Source: an uncultured Chloroflexota bacterium (lineage in GTDB: Bacteria > Chloroflexota > Dehalococcoidia > SM23-28-2 > RBG-16-64-32). From it: a DNA stretch of 12,596 nucleotides. Both the position numbers and the translations under genes were made by a program. Position 1 is the stretch's first letter. Every line of letters starts with the position of its first letter. The notes beneath the pieces were generated by a model, which was not told the DNA's origin, made no database searches, and was given only the letters and a program-made list of their open reading frames with translations. The stretch spans positions 1 through 12,596 of the forward strand of contig CAJXNA010000028.1 in NCBI GenBank assembly GCA_913056415.1. The letters are read 5' to 3'. This document shows, in pieces, positions 5,559 through 12,473 of the stretch.

Positions 5559-5954
5559 ATGAAGGATCTACCCCTGGGCGTCAGCGACGAGATGACCATC
5601 AAGACCACCCCTGACATGGGCGTGGCCCACCTGCCCGTCCCTATGTACTCCACCCCCGCCATGGTCGCCCACTTCGAGGGGCTCTGCCTCCAGCTGCTGC
5701 AGAAGCATCTGGACTCCGGCGAGACCTCCGTCGGCTACCGCGTGGACATCAAGCACATGGCGCCCACGCCCATCGGCATGGACGTGACGGTGAAGGGGAA
5801 GGTGAAGGAGGTGGACGGCCGCAAGGTCGTGTTCGAAGTCGAAGCCTACAACGCGAGCGGCGCTAAGATCGGCGAGGGCATGCACGAGCGGCGGGTGATC
5901 GAGATGAGCCGCTTCGCCCAGACGGGCGCCCGTCCGGGCGGCGGGCAGTCGTAG
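5559..5954 (+). CDS. FlK-like hot-dog thioesterase
   Basis: This cytosolic acyl-CoA thioesterase of 131 residues belongs to the family of fluoroacetyl-CoA thioesterase FlK. The FlK catalytic triad Thr42-Glu50-His76 has counterparts at identical spacing: Thr32 and Glu40 (STPAMVAHFE) and His66 (IKHMAPTPIG). The C-terminal GEGMHERRVI is also conserved in the family. Hydrolysis of fluoroacetyl-CoA itself is unlikely to be the role; most homologues are general short acyl-CoA thioesterases. The start ATG has AGGAGG 12 nt upstream. It is the first gene of a tightly packed run, with the next start 5 nt after its stop, so it probably serves as an editing or release enzyme for the acyl-chain module that follows. 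Confidence 0.82.
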   Translation: MKDLPLGVSDEMTIKTTPDMGVAHLPVPMYSTPAMVAHFEGLCLQLLQKHLDSGETSVGYRVDIKHMAPTPIGMDVTVKGKVKEVDGRKVVFEVEAYNASGAKIGEGMHERRVIEMSRFAQTGARPGGGQS

Positions 5955-5959
5955 CCTCC

Positions 5960-6376
5960 ATGCCCACGCCCAGCCTGGACACGCTCCCCAAGGGTCACGA
6001 GCTGCCGCCCTTCGCCTTCGAGCTGACGTCGGAATGGGTGCGGGAGTACGTCGTCGCCGTGGAAGATGATGCGATCGGTGCCCTGGACGAGGGGCTGGTT
6101 CCCCCGATGGCTGTCGCTGCCCTGGGCGTCCGTGCCCTGCTGGACGGCGCCAAGCTACCGCCCGGTGCGATCCATCTGGGGCAGGAGATGAGCTTTCTCC
6201 GGCCCGTGCGCGTGGGCGAGCGCCTCTCCATCTCGGCCCGCGTAGTCAGCCGCGGCGAGCGCCAGGGCTGGGTGCTGATGGGCATCGAGCTCGATGTTCA
6301 GGGCGATGACCACGGCTCGGTCATGAAGGGCCGCGCCACCCTCACGATGCCGGCCGGCCGGGCGGGAGTGTCCTGA
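5960..6376 (+). CDS. HadA-like hot-dog protein (MaoC N-terminal/FAS1 dehydratase type)
   Basis: This single hot-dog domain protein of 138 residues resembles the non-catalytic half of split (R)-specific 3-hydroxyacyl dehydratases. The segment WVREYVVAVEDD (26-37) parallels the IREYAVAVKNDD-type helix of mycobacterial HadA, and LPPGAIHLGQEMSFLRPVRVGE (66-87) is the typical strand pair. The catalytic Asp-x-Asn-x-x-His motif is absent, while the next gene supplies it. I infer that the two products form a heterodimer in which this subunit shapes the acyl-chain channel. Spacing is 5 nt from the gene before and 1 nt to the gene after. No strong ribosome-binding site is seen, so translation is probably coupled. 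Confidence 0.72.
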   Translation: MPTPSLDTLPKGHELPPFAFELTSEWVREYVVAVEDDAIGALDEGLVPPMAVAALGVRALLDGAKLPPGAIHLGQEMSFLRPVRVGERLSISARVVSRGERQGWVLMGIELDVQGDDHGSVMKGRATLTMPAGRAGVS

Positions 6377-6377
6377 C

Positions 6378-6782
6378 ATGACCCTGGACGTTGGCGCCGA
6401 GCTGACGCCGGTGGTGGTGGAGCTCACCCAGGACAAGATCGACCGCTACGCCCTCGCCGGCGGCGATGGCAACCCCCTGCACACGGACCCGGAGTTCGCC
6501 GCCAAGACCCAATTCGGGGGCACCATAGCGCACGGTATGCTCGTCCTCGCCTATCTGTCGGAGATGATGACCGCTGCCTTCGGACGGGCCTGGCTCTCCG
6601 GCGGGCGGCTGAAGGTTCGCTTCAAGGCGCCGGCGCGACCGGGCGACACGGTGTCGGCGGTTGGTCACGTCGTTCGCGCCGAGGGCGGCCGCACGGTGTG
6701 CGCGGTGGAGTGCCGGAATCAGCGGGGCGAGGTGCTGGTGAGCGGCGAGGCAGCCTGCCCGACCGGGGAGGTGGCTACGTGA
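6378..6782 (+). CDS. MaoC-family (HadB-like) 3-hydroxyacyl dehydratase/enoyl hydratase
   Basis: This 134-residue hot-dog dehydratase reversibly removes water from (R)-3-hydroxyacyl thioesters. It has the hydratase-2 motif YALAGGDGNPLHTDPEFA, with Asp30, Asn32 and His35 as catalytic residues, followed by GTIAHGML (49-56), which forms the second half of the active site. Length and motif order match HadB and PhaJ-like single-domain enzymes. Its neighbour 5960-6376 has the same fold without the motif, so a HadA/HadB-style heterodimer is likely. Its stop overlaps the GTG start of the ketosynthase by 4 nt (GTGA), which shows translational coupling. In context it would dehydrate the product of the ketosynthase after an as yet unidentified ketoreductase. 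Confidence 0.88.
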   Translation: MTLDVGAELTPVVVELTQDKIDRYALAGGDGNPLHTDPEFAAKTQFGGTIAHGMLVLAYLSEMMTAAFGRAWLSGGRLKVRFKAPARPGDTVSAVGHVVRAEGGRTVCAVECRNQRGEVLVSGEAACPTGEVAT

Positions 6783-8035
6783 CGAGGGCCGTCGTCACCG
6801 GCATCGGTTGCATGACGCCCATCGGCCAGGACGTAGGCGAGTTCTGGGGTAACCTCACCTCCGGACGCTCCGGCATCCGCCGCATCAGCCTGTTCGACCC
6901 CAGCGATTTCGACTGCCAGATCGCCGCTGAGGTAAAGGACTGGGACCCGACCCGCCACATGGACGCCAAGGTTGCCCGTAGGGCCGCTCGCTTCTCTCAG
7001 TTCGCTATCGCCGCCGCCCGACAGGCGGTCGACGATTCCAAGCTCCGCATCGACGACAGCAACCGGGACGACGTCGCCGTGGTGATGAACACCGGCGGCG
7101 GTGGCGTGGACGTCATCGCTAGCGGTCAGACAGTGCTACTCCAGAAGGGGCCGGCGCGTGTGGGGCCGATGACCGTGCCGGCGATGGCTCCCAACATGGC
7201 CTCCGCCCAAGTCGCGATGCAGCTCGGCACGCACGGGCCTACCATCACGTCGGTGGCGGCCTGCGCCGCCGGCATCTTCGCCTTCGTCGAGGCGAAGCGG
7301 CTCATCGACCTGGGTGAGGCCGAGGTCGTCGTCACCGGCGGCGCCGAGGCGAACATCATCCCCGTGGCGGTGGCGGCGATGGCCAACATGCGCGCCCTCT
7401 CCACCCGTAACGAGGAGCCGGAAAAGGCCTGTCGCCCCTTCGACCTCGACCGCGATGGTTTCGTCTACGGAGAGGGCGCCGCGGCCGCAGTCGTGGAGAG
7501 CCTGGAGCACGCGCAGCGTCGCGGTGCCCGCATCTACGCCGAGTTGGCCGGAGGCGCCGTTACCAGCGATGCCTATCACGTGACTGCGCCGGAGCCCAGC
7601 GGCTACGGCGCGGCGCTGGCGATCACGCGTGCCCTCAGGCGCTCCGGCATCGAGCCAGATGAAGTCGATCTCATCGTCGCCCATGGCACCGGCACGCCCC
7701 TCAACGATGCCGCGGAGACGGCGGCGATCAAGAAGGCGTTGGGTGAGCACGCCTACCGGGTCGCCATTACCGCGCCCAAGTCCATGGTCGGACATCAGCT
7801 CGGCGCTGCCGGTGCGGTGTCGGCGATAACGGCCGTGCTCGCCATACATGATGGGGTCGCGCCGCCGACCATCAACCTGGAAACTCCTGACCCCGAGTGC
7901 GACCTCGATTACGTGCCCCAGAAGGCGCGGCGGATGCCGGTGGGCGTAGCCCTGGCCAACGGGTTCGGCTTCGGGGGTCAGAACGGCGTGATCGCGTTCA
8001 GAGGTATCGACGGCAGTGCAGGAAGCGCCGGATAG
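6779..8035 (+). CDS. Beta-ketoacyl-acyl carrier protein synthase II (FabF family)
   Basis: This 418-residue condensing enzyme of the thiolase fold joins malonyl-ACP to a growing acyl chain. The active-site residues fall almost exactly at E. coli FabF positions: Cys162 (SVAACAAG), His302 (AHGTGTPLND), Lys334 and His339 (KSMVGHQLGAAGA). The C-terminal GFGFGGQN loop is intact. I chose GTG 6779 (VTRAVVTGIGCMTPIG) because the family starts there; GGGGAGG lies 8 nt before it and it overlaps the dehydratase stop by 4 nt. The open frame extends further upstream to 6698, but that stretch is Gly/Arg-rich and overlaps the dehydratase. A second copy of FabF beside dehydratases, thioesterases and an acyltransferase suggests a specialised chain-building role rather than primary fatty acid synthesis. 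Confidence 0.93.
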   Translation: MTRAVVTGIGCMTPIGQDVGEFWGNLTSGRSGIRRISLFDPSDFDCQIAAEVKDWDPTRHMDAKVARRAARFSQFAIAAARQAVDDSKLRIDDSNRDDVAVVMNTGGGGVDVIASGQTVLLQKGPARVGPMTVPAMAPNMASAQVAMQLGTHGPTITSVAACAAGIFAFVEAKRLIDLGEAEVVVTGGAEANIIPVAVAAMANMRALSTRNEEPEKACRPFDLDRDGFVYGEGAAAAVVESLEHAQRRGARIYAELAGGAVTSDAYHVTAPEPSGYGAALAITRALRRSGIEPDEVDLIVAHGTGTPLNDAAETAAIKKALGEHAYRVAITAPKSMVGHQLGAAGAVSAITAVLAIHDGVAPPTINLETPDPECDLDYVPQKARRMPVGVALANGFGFGGQNGVIAFRGIDGSAGSAG

Positions 8036-8480
8036 CCCCCGCCGCTGGTGCTTCGGCTGCGGCGACGCCAACCCAGAGGGTCTGGGCATCCAGTTCCAGA
8101 TCGAAGGCAAGCGTGTCAGGGGCGCGTTCGAGGCGCGGCAGAGCCATCAGGGCTTCCCCGGCATGGCCCACGGAGGTATCGCCGCCGCCGCTATCGATGA
8201 GGCGATGGGCTGGGCGATGTACGCCGCCGGCGCCTGGGCGATGACCGCCCGTCTGGAGGTGAGGTATCGCCGGCCCCTTCCCCTCGGTGAGCCGTTGGAG
8301 GTGAGCGCGGAGGTGGTACGCGACCGCGGCCGCTGGCTGGAGGCCGAAGGCCGCCTTTGGGTCGCCGGTGGGCCCCTCGTCGCCGAGGCTAAGGCGCTGT
8401 TCATGCGCCTGCCGGCCGATAAGGCGCGCCAGATGGAGGAGTTCTACCTGTCCGGTCGGGTCCCAGCGAACGATGGCTGA
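8016..8480 (+). CDS. PaaI-like hot-dog thioesterase
   Basis: This acyl-CoA thioesterase of 154 residues belongs to the 4HBT/PaaI superfamily. HGGIAAAAIDEAM (52-64) holds the HGG turn and the acidic residues (Asp61, Glu62) of the active-site helix. The N-terminal CFGCGDANPEGLGIQF (12-27) is typical of this subgroup and places two cysteines (12 and 15) near the start. The start is GTG 8016, with AGAGG 11 nt upstream, which overlaps the end of the ketosynthase gene by 20 nt. It is the second thioesterase of the operon and comes from a different hot-dog subfamily than the first. It may release the finished chain before the acyltransferase acts, or remove wrong products. Confidence 0.82.
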   Translation: MQEAPDSPRRWCFGCGDANPEGLGIQFQIEGKRVRGAFEARQSHQGFPGMAHGGIAAAAIDEAMGWAMYAAGAWAMTARLEVRYRRPLPLGEPLEVSAEVVRDRGRWLEAEGRLWVAGGPLVAEAKALFMRLPADKARQMEEFYLSGRVPANDG

Positions 8481-9360
8481 CGCCGGAGCGGACGGCAAAC
8501 GGAAACGCCCCTGGGTCTACACGCTCAACCGCGGGCTGGCCCAGCTTGTCCCCCTCCCCTTCGGCTACTGGCTCTCCGTCCCCATCTCCGATATCTTCTA
8601 CGCTCTCTGGGGCAGTAAGCGGGCGACGGCCCGGCGTAACCACGCCCGCATACTCGGACGCCCCGTGGACGACCCGCTGGTGGAGCACATGGCGCACCGC
8701 ACGTTCCGCCACTTCGGCCGCTACATCGTGGAGCTCCTGAGCGTGCAGGGCTGGAGCCTGGACTCCATGCGCGAGCGCATCGAGATCGAGGGCGATGAGC
8801 ACTTCGACGAGGCCGTCGCCCACGGCAGGGGGATCATCTTCACCGGCGCCCATATGGGCAGCATCGAGGTGGCCAGCACACTGGTCCTCCTTAAGGGGTT
8901 CAAGATCACCTCAGTGGCGGAGCGGCTGCCGAAGATGCTCATGGACTGGCTGATCGCTTGCCGCGCCGAGATGGGGGTAGAGCTGCTGCCCGCCGTGGGC
9001 TCGGGGATCGCGTTGGTACGCCGTCTGCGCCGGGGCGAGATGGTGGCCCTGGTCGTGGACTTGGGCATCAGCAACGGCGACGGTCTGAAGGTCCGCTTCT
9101 TCGGTCACGAGACGATGTTCCCAATGGGCCCCGCCCGCCTGGCGCGGCTCAGCGGCGCCCCCATCGTCTTCGGATGGGCCGCTCGCAAGCCCGGCGGGCG
9201 TTACGTTGCCCACGTGAGCGCGCCCATCCTCTCCAATCGCGATCTCGACCCCAAGGAGGACGCTCAGCAGATCACACATCGCATCGTGGGCGAGTTCGAG
9301 CAGGCGGTGCGGCGCTACCCTGAGCAGTGGTACGTCTTCCGGGAGATGTGGCCGGAGTAG
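8473..9360 (+). CDS. LpxL/PatA-type lysophospholipid acyltransferase
   Basis: This membrane-associated acyltransferase of 295 residues belongs to the family of lipid A lauroyl acyltransferase and phosphatidylinositol-mannoside acyltransferase. The catalytic H-x4-D/E motif is His127-Met-Gly-Ser-Ile-Glu132 in GAHMGSIEVA. Further family blocks follow: VVDLGISNGDG, RFFGHETMFPMGPARLA and WYVFREMW at the end. The N-terminus (LVPLPFGYWLSVPISDIFYALWG) gives the hydrophobic membrane-facing helix usual in the family. I chose ATG 8473, which overlaps the thioesterase stop by 8 nt; the longer frame from 8368 runs inside that gene. As the last gene of the packed run it likely places the acyl chain on a membrane glycolipid. 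Lipid A is unlikely in Chloroflexota if that taxonomy holds; a glycolipid or phosphoinositide-like acceptor is an inference. Confidence 0.88.
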   Translation: MADAGADGKRKRPWVYTLNRGLAQLVPLPFGYWLSVPISDIFYALWGSKRATARRNHARILGRPVDDPLVEHMAHRTFRHFGRYIVELLSVQGWSLDSMRERIEIEGDEHFDEAVAHGRGIIFTGAHMGSIEVASTLVLLKGFKITSVAERLPKMLMDWLIACRAEMGVELLPAVGSGIALVRRLRRGEMVALVVDLGISNGDGLKVRFFGHETMFPMGPARLARLSGAPIVFGWAARKPGGRYVAHVSAPILSNRDLDPKEDAQQITHRIVGEFEQAVRRYPEQWYVFREMWPE

Positions 9361-9491
9361 GCAGACCTGACGCTTACCCGCTGAGCCGGCCGCCGTTTCC
9401 CTTTCGTCCCCCGCGAGTCGTAGACTGAAATCAGCCTCGCCCGAACGGTGGACTTACTGCGTCCCCCGATGTGCGGCCGGGCTGAGTACGC

Positions 9492-10775
9492 ATGCTGTCT
9501 TACCTGGAAGCGCGGGTCGTTCGCCCGCTGATCGAGAACCAGATTCTGCTGGTCGTCTGCATCACCACCTTGGTGGTGATGATGGGGTTCGGCATCATCA
9601 GCCCCGTGCTGCCCCTGTACGCCCAGTCCTTCGGCGTGGGCACAGCCATGATCGGCCTGACCATCACCGTGTTCGGGGCAGCCAGGCTGGTGATGAACCT
9701 TCCGGCCGGATTCCTCTCAGAGCGCTATGGCCGGCGGCTCCTGCTCGTTGGCGGCCCGGCGGTGACGGCGCTGGGGTCGCTGGCGGGCGGCCTGGCGCCG
9801 GACTTCGGCTGGCTCATCGCTTCCCGCTTCGTCGCCGGCGCCGGATCGGCGATATACATGACGGGGGCGATGATCCTCCTCACCGACATCACCACTGACG
9901 AGAACCGTGGCCGCATGATGAGCATCTATCAGGGGAGCCTGCTGGCCGGGGTGTCGCTCGGCCCGGCTGTGGGCGGCTTCGTCGCCGAAGGCTTCGGGCT
10001 GGCGGCGCCCTTCTTCCTGGTGGCAGTGCTCGCCGGAGTGGCGACGCTGTGGTCCTTCGCCCGTATGCCGGAGACGGTGCACCTGAGCCGGGAGCAGGCG
10101 AGGGCGGCCGCAGAAGAGTCCCGGGATGAGACGCCGCCCCGTCAGACGGCGCGCCAGAGCGTGCTATCGCTTCTAGCGCGGCCGGACTTCTTGCTGGTGT
10201 CCATGCTCACTATGAGCATCTTTCTCACCCGCACCGGCGGACGTCTTACCCTGCTGCCCTTGTTGGGGGCGAACCGGCTGGACATGAGCACGGGCCTCCT
10301 GGGGTTGATATTCGCGATGATGACGGTGCTGCAGCTGATCGTCCTGGTGCCTGGGGGAACTATGATCGACAAGCTGGGACGCAAGGCGCTGATCGTTCCT
10401 AGCGCGCTGGTGACGGGGGTGGCCCTGGTGCTGTTCGCGCTTTCCGGGCAAGTGTGGATGTTCATCATGGCGGCCGTGATCCACGGCATTGGCACCGGCA
10501 TACTGGGGCCGGCGCCGGCCGCCTACGCTGCTGACATCGCGCCGCCGGGGATGCGCGGGGTCACGATGGGCCTGTACCGAACCTTCGGCGATGCGGGGTT
10601 CGTCATCGGGCCGGTGGCGCTGGGCGGGCTCGCCGATCTCACCGGGTTCGGACCGGCGCTCACCTTCAACGCGATGGTGCTCGTGAGCGTTGCCATGCTA
10701 TTCGCCATCTTCGCCCGCGAGACGCTAAGGCGGCCCCCGATCCCATCGGGGCAACCACAGGAGGAAGCTGTGTGA
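9492..10775 (+). CDS. MFS transporter (drug:H+ antiporter-like)
   Basis: This integral inner-membrane permease has 427 residues and about 12 hydrophobic segments, split by a charged central loop at about 191-228. Motif A of the N-half is GFLSERYGRR (73-82), and a second copy, GTMIDKLGRK (289-298), opens the C-half. SLLAGVSLGPAVGG (149-162) resembles antiporter motif C, which suggests export rather than uptake. The substrate is unknown. It lies 131 nt after the acyltransferase and therefore may have its own promoter: TAGACT at 9421-9426 resembles a -10 box but has no clear -35. ATG 9492 lacks a convincing ribosome-binding site. Its stop overlaps the following hydrolase start, so those two genes form a pair. 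Confidence 0.9.
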   Translation: MLSYLEARVVRPLIENQILLVVCITTLVVMMGFGIISPVLPLYAQSFGVGTAMIGLTITVFGAARLVMNLPAGFLSERYGRRLLLVGGPAVTALGSLAGGLAPDFGWLIASRFVAGAGSAIYMTGAMILLTDITTDENRGRMMSIYQGSLLAGVSLGPAVGGFVAEGFGLAAPFFLVAVLAGVATLWSFARMPETVHLSREQARAAAEESRDETPPRQTARQSVLSLLARPDFLLVSMLTMSIFLTRTGGRLTLLPLLGANRLDMSTGLLGLIFAMMTVLQLIVLVPGGTMIDKLGRKALIVPSALVTGVALVLFALSGQVWMFIMAAVIHGIGTGILGPAPAAYAADIAPPGMRGVTMGLYRTFGDAGFVIGPVALGGLADLTGFGPALTFNAMVLVSVAMLFAIFARETLRRPPIPSGQPQEEAV

Positions 10776-11401
10776 TGCCACAGGCAGAGGTGAACGGGGC
10801 GCACATCTACTACGAGGTTCAAGGCGAGGGCATCCCCCTGGTTCTCTCCCACGGCGGCTGGACGGATACTAGCCACTGGCTGCCCAACGTTGGGCCCCTG
10901 GCGAAACGGTGGCAGGTGGTCGTGTGGGACCGTCGTGGCTGCGGCCGCTCCAGCGATCCTGGGGGCGGCCACACGTGGCAGACGTGGCGCGACGACCTTC
11001 GGGGCCTGCTCGACCATCTGGGTATCGAGAGCGCATACGTCGGCGGCTGCTCGTACGGCGCCTTGCTCTCTCTGGAGCTGGCGCTGGAGTGGCCCCATCT
11101 GGTGCGGGCGCTGGTCCTGGAGAGCGGCTCGCCTGACGGCATCACCGGCTCGGGGCCTGACCTGGTGCCGTTTCCCGCCCGCGCGGGGGAGCTGCATCGC
11201 ATCAAGGTGCCGGCGCTCATCGTGCAGGGCGAGTTCGACCCGTTCTGGCCGCCTCCTGTGGGCGAACGGCTGCAGCGGGGGATACAGGGCTCGGAGCTGG
11301 TGGTGGTGTCCGGCGCCGCGCACGTGCCTCACCTGGACGATCCGGCCCTGTTCAACCGGACAGTGGAGGAGTTCCTCCGCCGGCTTGAGGGCGCGGACTA
11401 G
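10775..11401 (+). CDS. Short alpha/beta hydrolase
   Basis: This serine hydrolase of 208 residues shows the oxyanion motif SHGGW (25-29), WDRRGCGRS (51-59), the nucleophile elbow GGCSYG with Ser93, an acid in GEFD (Asp155) and His183 in AAHVPHLDDP. At 208 residues it is some 50-70 shorter than typical members. The cap between strands 6 and 7 (about 119-141, SPDGITGSGPDLVPFP) is reduced to a loop, so the active site should be open. AGGAGG at 10759-10764 serves either ATG 10775 (spacing 10) or GTG 10772 (spacing 7). The ATG shares its A with the TGA stop of the MFS gene, so translation is coupled. It converges on the SDR gene with only 7 nt between the stops. Substrate unknown; a detoxification pair with the exporter is possible. 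Confidence 0.85.
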   Translation: MPQAEVNGAHIYYEVQGEGIPLVLSHGGWTDTSHWLPNVGPLAKRWQVVVWDRRGCGRSSDPGGGHTWQTWRDDLRGLLDHLGIESAYVGGCSYGALLSLELALEWPHLVRALVLESGSPDGITGSGPDLVPFPARAGELHRIKVPALIVQGEFDPFWPPPVGERLQRGIQGSELVVVSGAAHVPHLDDPALFNRTVEEFLRRLEGAD

Positions 11402-11408
11402 CGAGCGC

Positions 11409-12206
11409 CTACGCCGAGCCGGCCGCCATCTGCTCGCGGACTTCCGCGATAGTCACCACGCGGCCGGTGTAGGAAGGGTCGCGTGTTGCCAGCCATAGCG
11501 TGGTCTCCGACGCCGCTTCCGGCTTCTCCCAATCGGAATAGTCGATATTCGGGTTGCGGAACTGCCAGCCCTCGGTGGCGATGTTCAACTCGATGCGCAG
11601 GGCGTTCACGGCGATGTTCTTCGGCTGCAGCTCGGCCGCCAGCGCCTGCGTCAGCTTCTCCAGCGCTATCTTGGACACGGAGTAGGACATCATCCCCGGC
11701 ATCAGCACCTCCGCCAGGTAGGACGAGATGTTGATTATCCGGCCGCTCCCCTGCTCCAGCATTCGCGGCAGGAACGCCTGCGTGCACATCACCGGGCCCC
11801 GCAGGTTCACGTTCATCACCAGGTCCCAGCGCTTCAGCGGCGTCTTGCTGAACGGCGCCGGGAAGCTGATGCCGGCGTTGTTCACCAGGATGTCCACCCG
11901 CCCGAACTCGTCCAGGGTGCGCTGCGCCATCGCCTGCACCTGCGCCTCGTCCGTGACGTCCGTGGGAATGGCGACAGCCCGCCCCGACGGGCGCCCGTCT
12001 GGGCGTCGGCCGGCGGCCTCCACCTCTCGCGCTGTCTCCTCGATCGTGCCGGGCAGCTTCGAGGGCGCCTTCTCGCTGCTGCGGGCGCTGACGACAACGT
12101 CCGCTCCGGCCCGCGCGAACTCCACGGCGATGGCGCGACCGATGCCACGGCTGGCGCCGGTAACGACGGCGACCTGGCCGGACAAGGGCTGCGAACGCTC
12201 GGTCAT
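11409..12206 (-). CDS. Short-chain dehydrogenase/reductase, HSDL2-like
   Basis: This NAD(P)-dependent oxidoreductase of 265 residues has the Rossmann nucleotide motif TGASRGIG (16-23), NNAG (109-112), a MNVNLRG helix, catalytic Ser162, Tyr175 and Lys179 (YSVSK) at the normal spacing. KLPGTIEETAREVEAAG (50-66), KRWDLVMNVN and IAVNALRIELNIATEG resemble hydroxysteroid dehydrogenase-like protein 2, and the usual PG motif after the last core strand is absent, as in that group. About 9 extra residues (RRPDGRPSG, 68-76) sit between the second helix and strand; they are coded by a palindromic DNA stretch. ATG 12206 is chosen because the domain begins there; a 29-residue upstream extension (to 12293) would have no conserved sequence and would cover the promoters. 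No Shine-Dalgarno is visible, and a -10 box lies only 12 nt upstream, so the message may be almost leaderless. Confidence 0.9.
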   Translation of the reverse strand: MTERSQPLSGQVAVVTGASRGIGRAIAVEFARAGADVVVSARSSEKAPSKLPGTIEETAREVEAAGRRPDGRPSGRAVAIPTDVTDEAQVQAMAQRTLDEFGRVDILVNNAGISFPAPFSKTPLKRWDLVMNVNLRGPVMCTQAFLPRMLEQGSGRIINISSYLAEVLMPGMMSYSVSKIALEKLTQALAAELQPKNIAVNALRIELNIATEGWQFRNPNIDYSDWEKPEAASETTLWLATRDPSYTGRVVTIAEVREQMAAGSA

Positions 12207-12217
12207 GGGCGATGCGG

Positions 12218-12246
12218 ATGATACAGGATACGGCTGGAAGGGTCTA
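12218..12246 (-). promoter_or_regulatory. Promoter of the SDR gene (short leader)
   Basis: On the minus strand, TAGACC (12246-12241) and TATCAT (12223-12218) are 17 nt apart, matching the sigma-70 consensus at 4 of 6 and 5 of 6 positions. Transcription would begin about 4-6 nt before the ATG at 12206, which agrees with the absence of a ribosome-binding site. Confidence 0.4.
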
Positions 12247-12252
12247 GGGCGG

Positions 12253-12281
12253 TTGGTGGCCGCGCCCGCCTGTTGTATCAT
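12253..12281 (+). promoter_or_regulatory. Promoter of the 51-codon gene
   Basis: TTGGTG (12253-12258) and TATCAT (12276-12281) are separated by an ideal 17 nt, upstream of a small gene with a good Shine-Dalgarno. The leader would be about 26 nt. Its -10 box is the mirror image of the one used by the divergent SDR gene. Confidence 0.5.
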
Positions 12282-12313
12282 GCGGTCAGCCAACCCAAGC
12301 GAGAGGAGCGCAA

Positions 12314-12469
12314 TTGAAGGTCAACCTGGTGGCAGTTCAGGCGAAGACGGAGCTTAACGACTACGCCAGCGCGGAAGCGTTCCAGGCCAAAATGGCCTCC
12401 CTCATGGCGGAGAAGCCGGACGCCGAGGAGATCGTCGCGGCCACCGTCGAAGTGGACGGACGGAGGTAG
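12314..12469 (+). CDS. Small protein of 51 residues, possibly a nitrilase N-terminal remnant
   Basis: The frame starts at TTG 12314 with AGGAG 5 nt upstream (12304-12308) and ends at TAG 12467-12469. It reads MKVNLVAVQAKTELNDYASA..., ending in VAATVEVDGRR. The first 30 residues (MKVNLVAVQAKTELNDYAS, then AFQAKMASLMAE) look like the N-terminus of carbon-nitrogen hydrolases (nitrilase superfamily), whose catalytic Glu-Lys-Cys residues would lie much further on and are absent here. It is therefore either a genuine small protein or a truncated relic under an intact promoter. The next gene starts 4 nt after its stop with GGAGG in its last codons, so they form an operon. The nitrilase resemblance is from memory and moderately uncertain. 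Confidence 0.55.
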   Translation: MKVNLVAVQAKTELNDYASAEAFQAKMASLMAEKPDAEEIVAATVEVDGRR

Positions 12470-12473
12470 CGGG

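Noticed and set aside
6698..6778. Longer N-terminus for the ketosynthase
   Set aside because: The added residues are low-complexity Gly/Arg sequence overlapping the dehydratase; the family start is VTRAVVTGIG at GTG 6779, with a ribosome-binding site.
7136..8110. 324-codon antisense frame across the ketosynthase
   Set aside because: It is a mirror of the FabF coding sequence with no recognisable domain and crosses a gene junction.
8368..8472. Longer N-terminus for the acyltransferase
   Set aside because: It lies inside the thioesterase gene and lacks family similarity; ATG 8473 fits the operon spacing.
10523..11332. 269-codon antisense frame across the MFS/hydrolase junction
   Set aside because: It overlaps two genes with intact catalytic or transport motifs and shows no motif of its own.
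12207..12293. 29-residue N-terminal extension of the SDR
   Set aside because: It contains no conserved residues, is not a signal peptide, and would cover the divergent promoter region.
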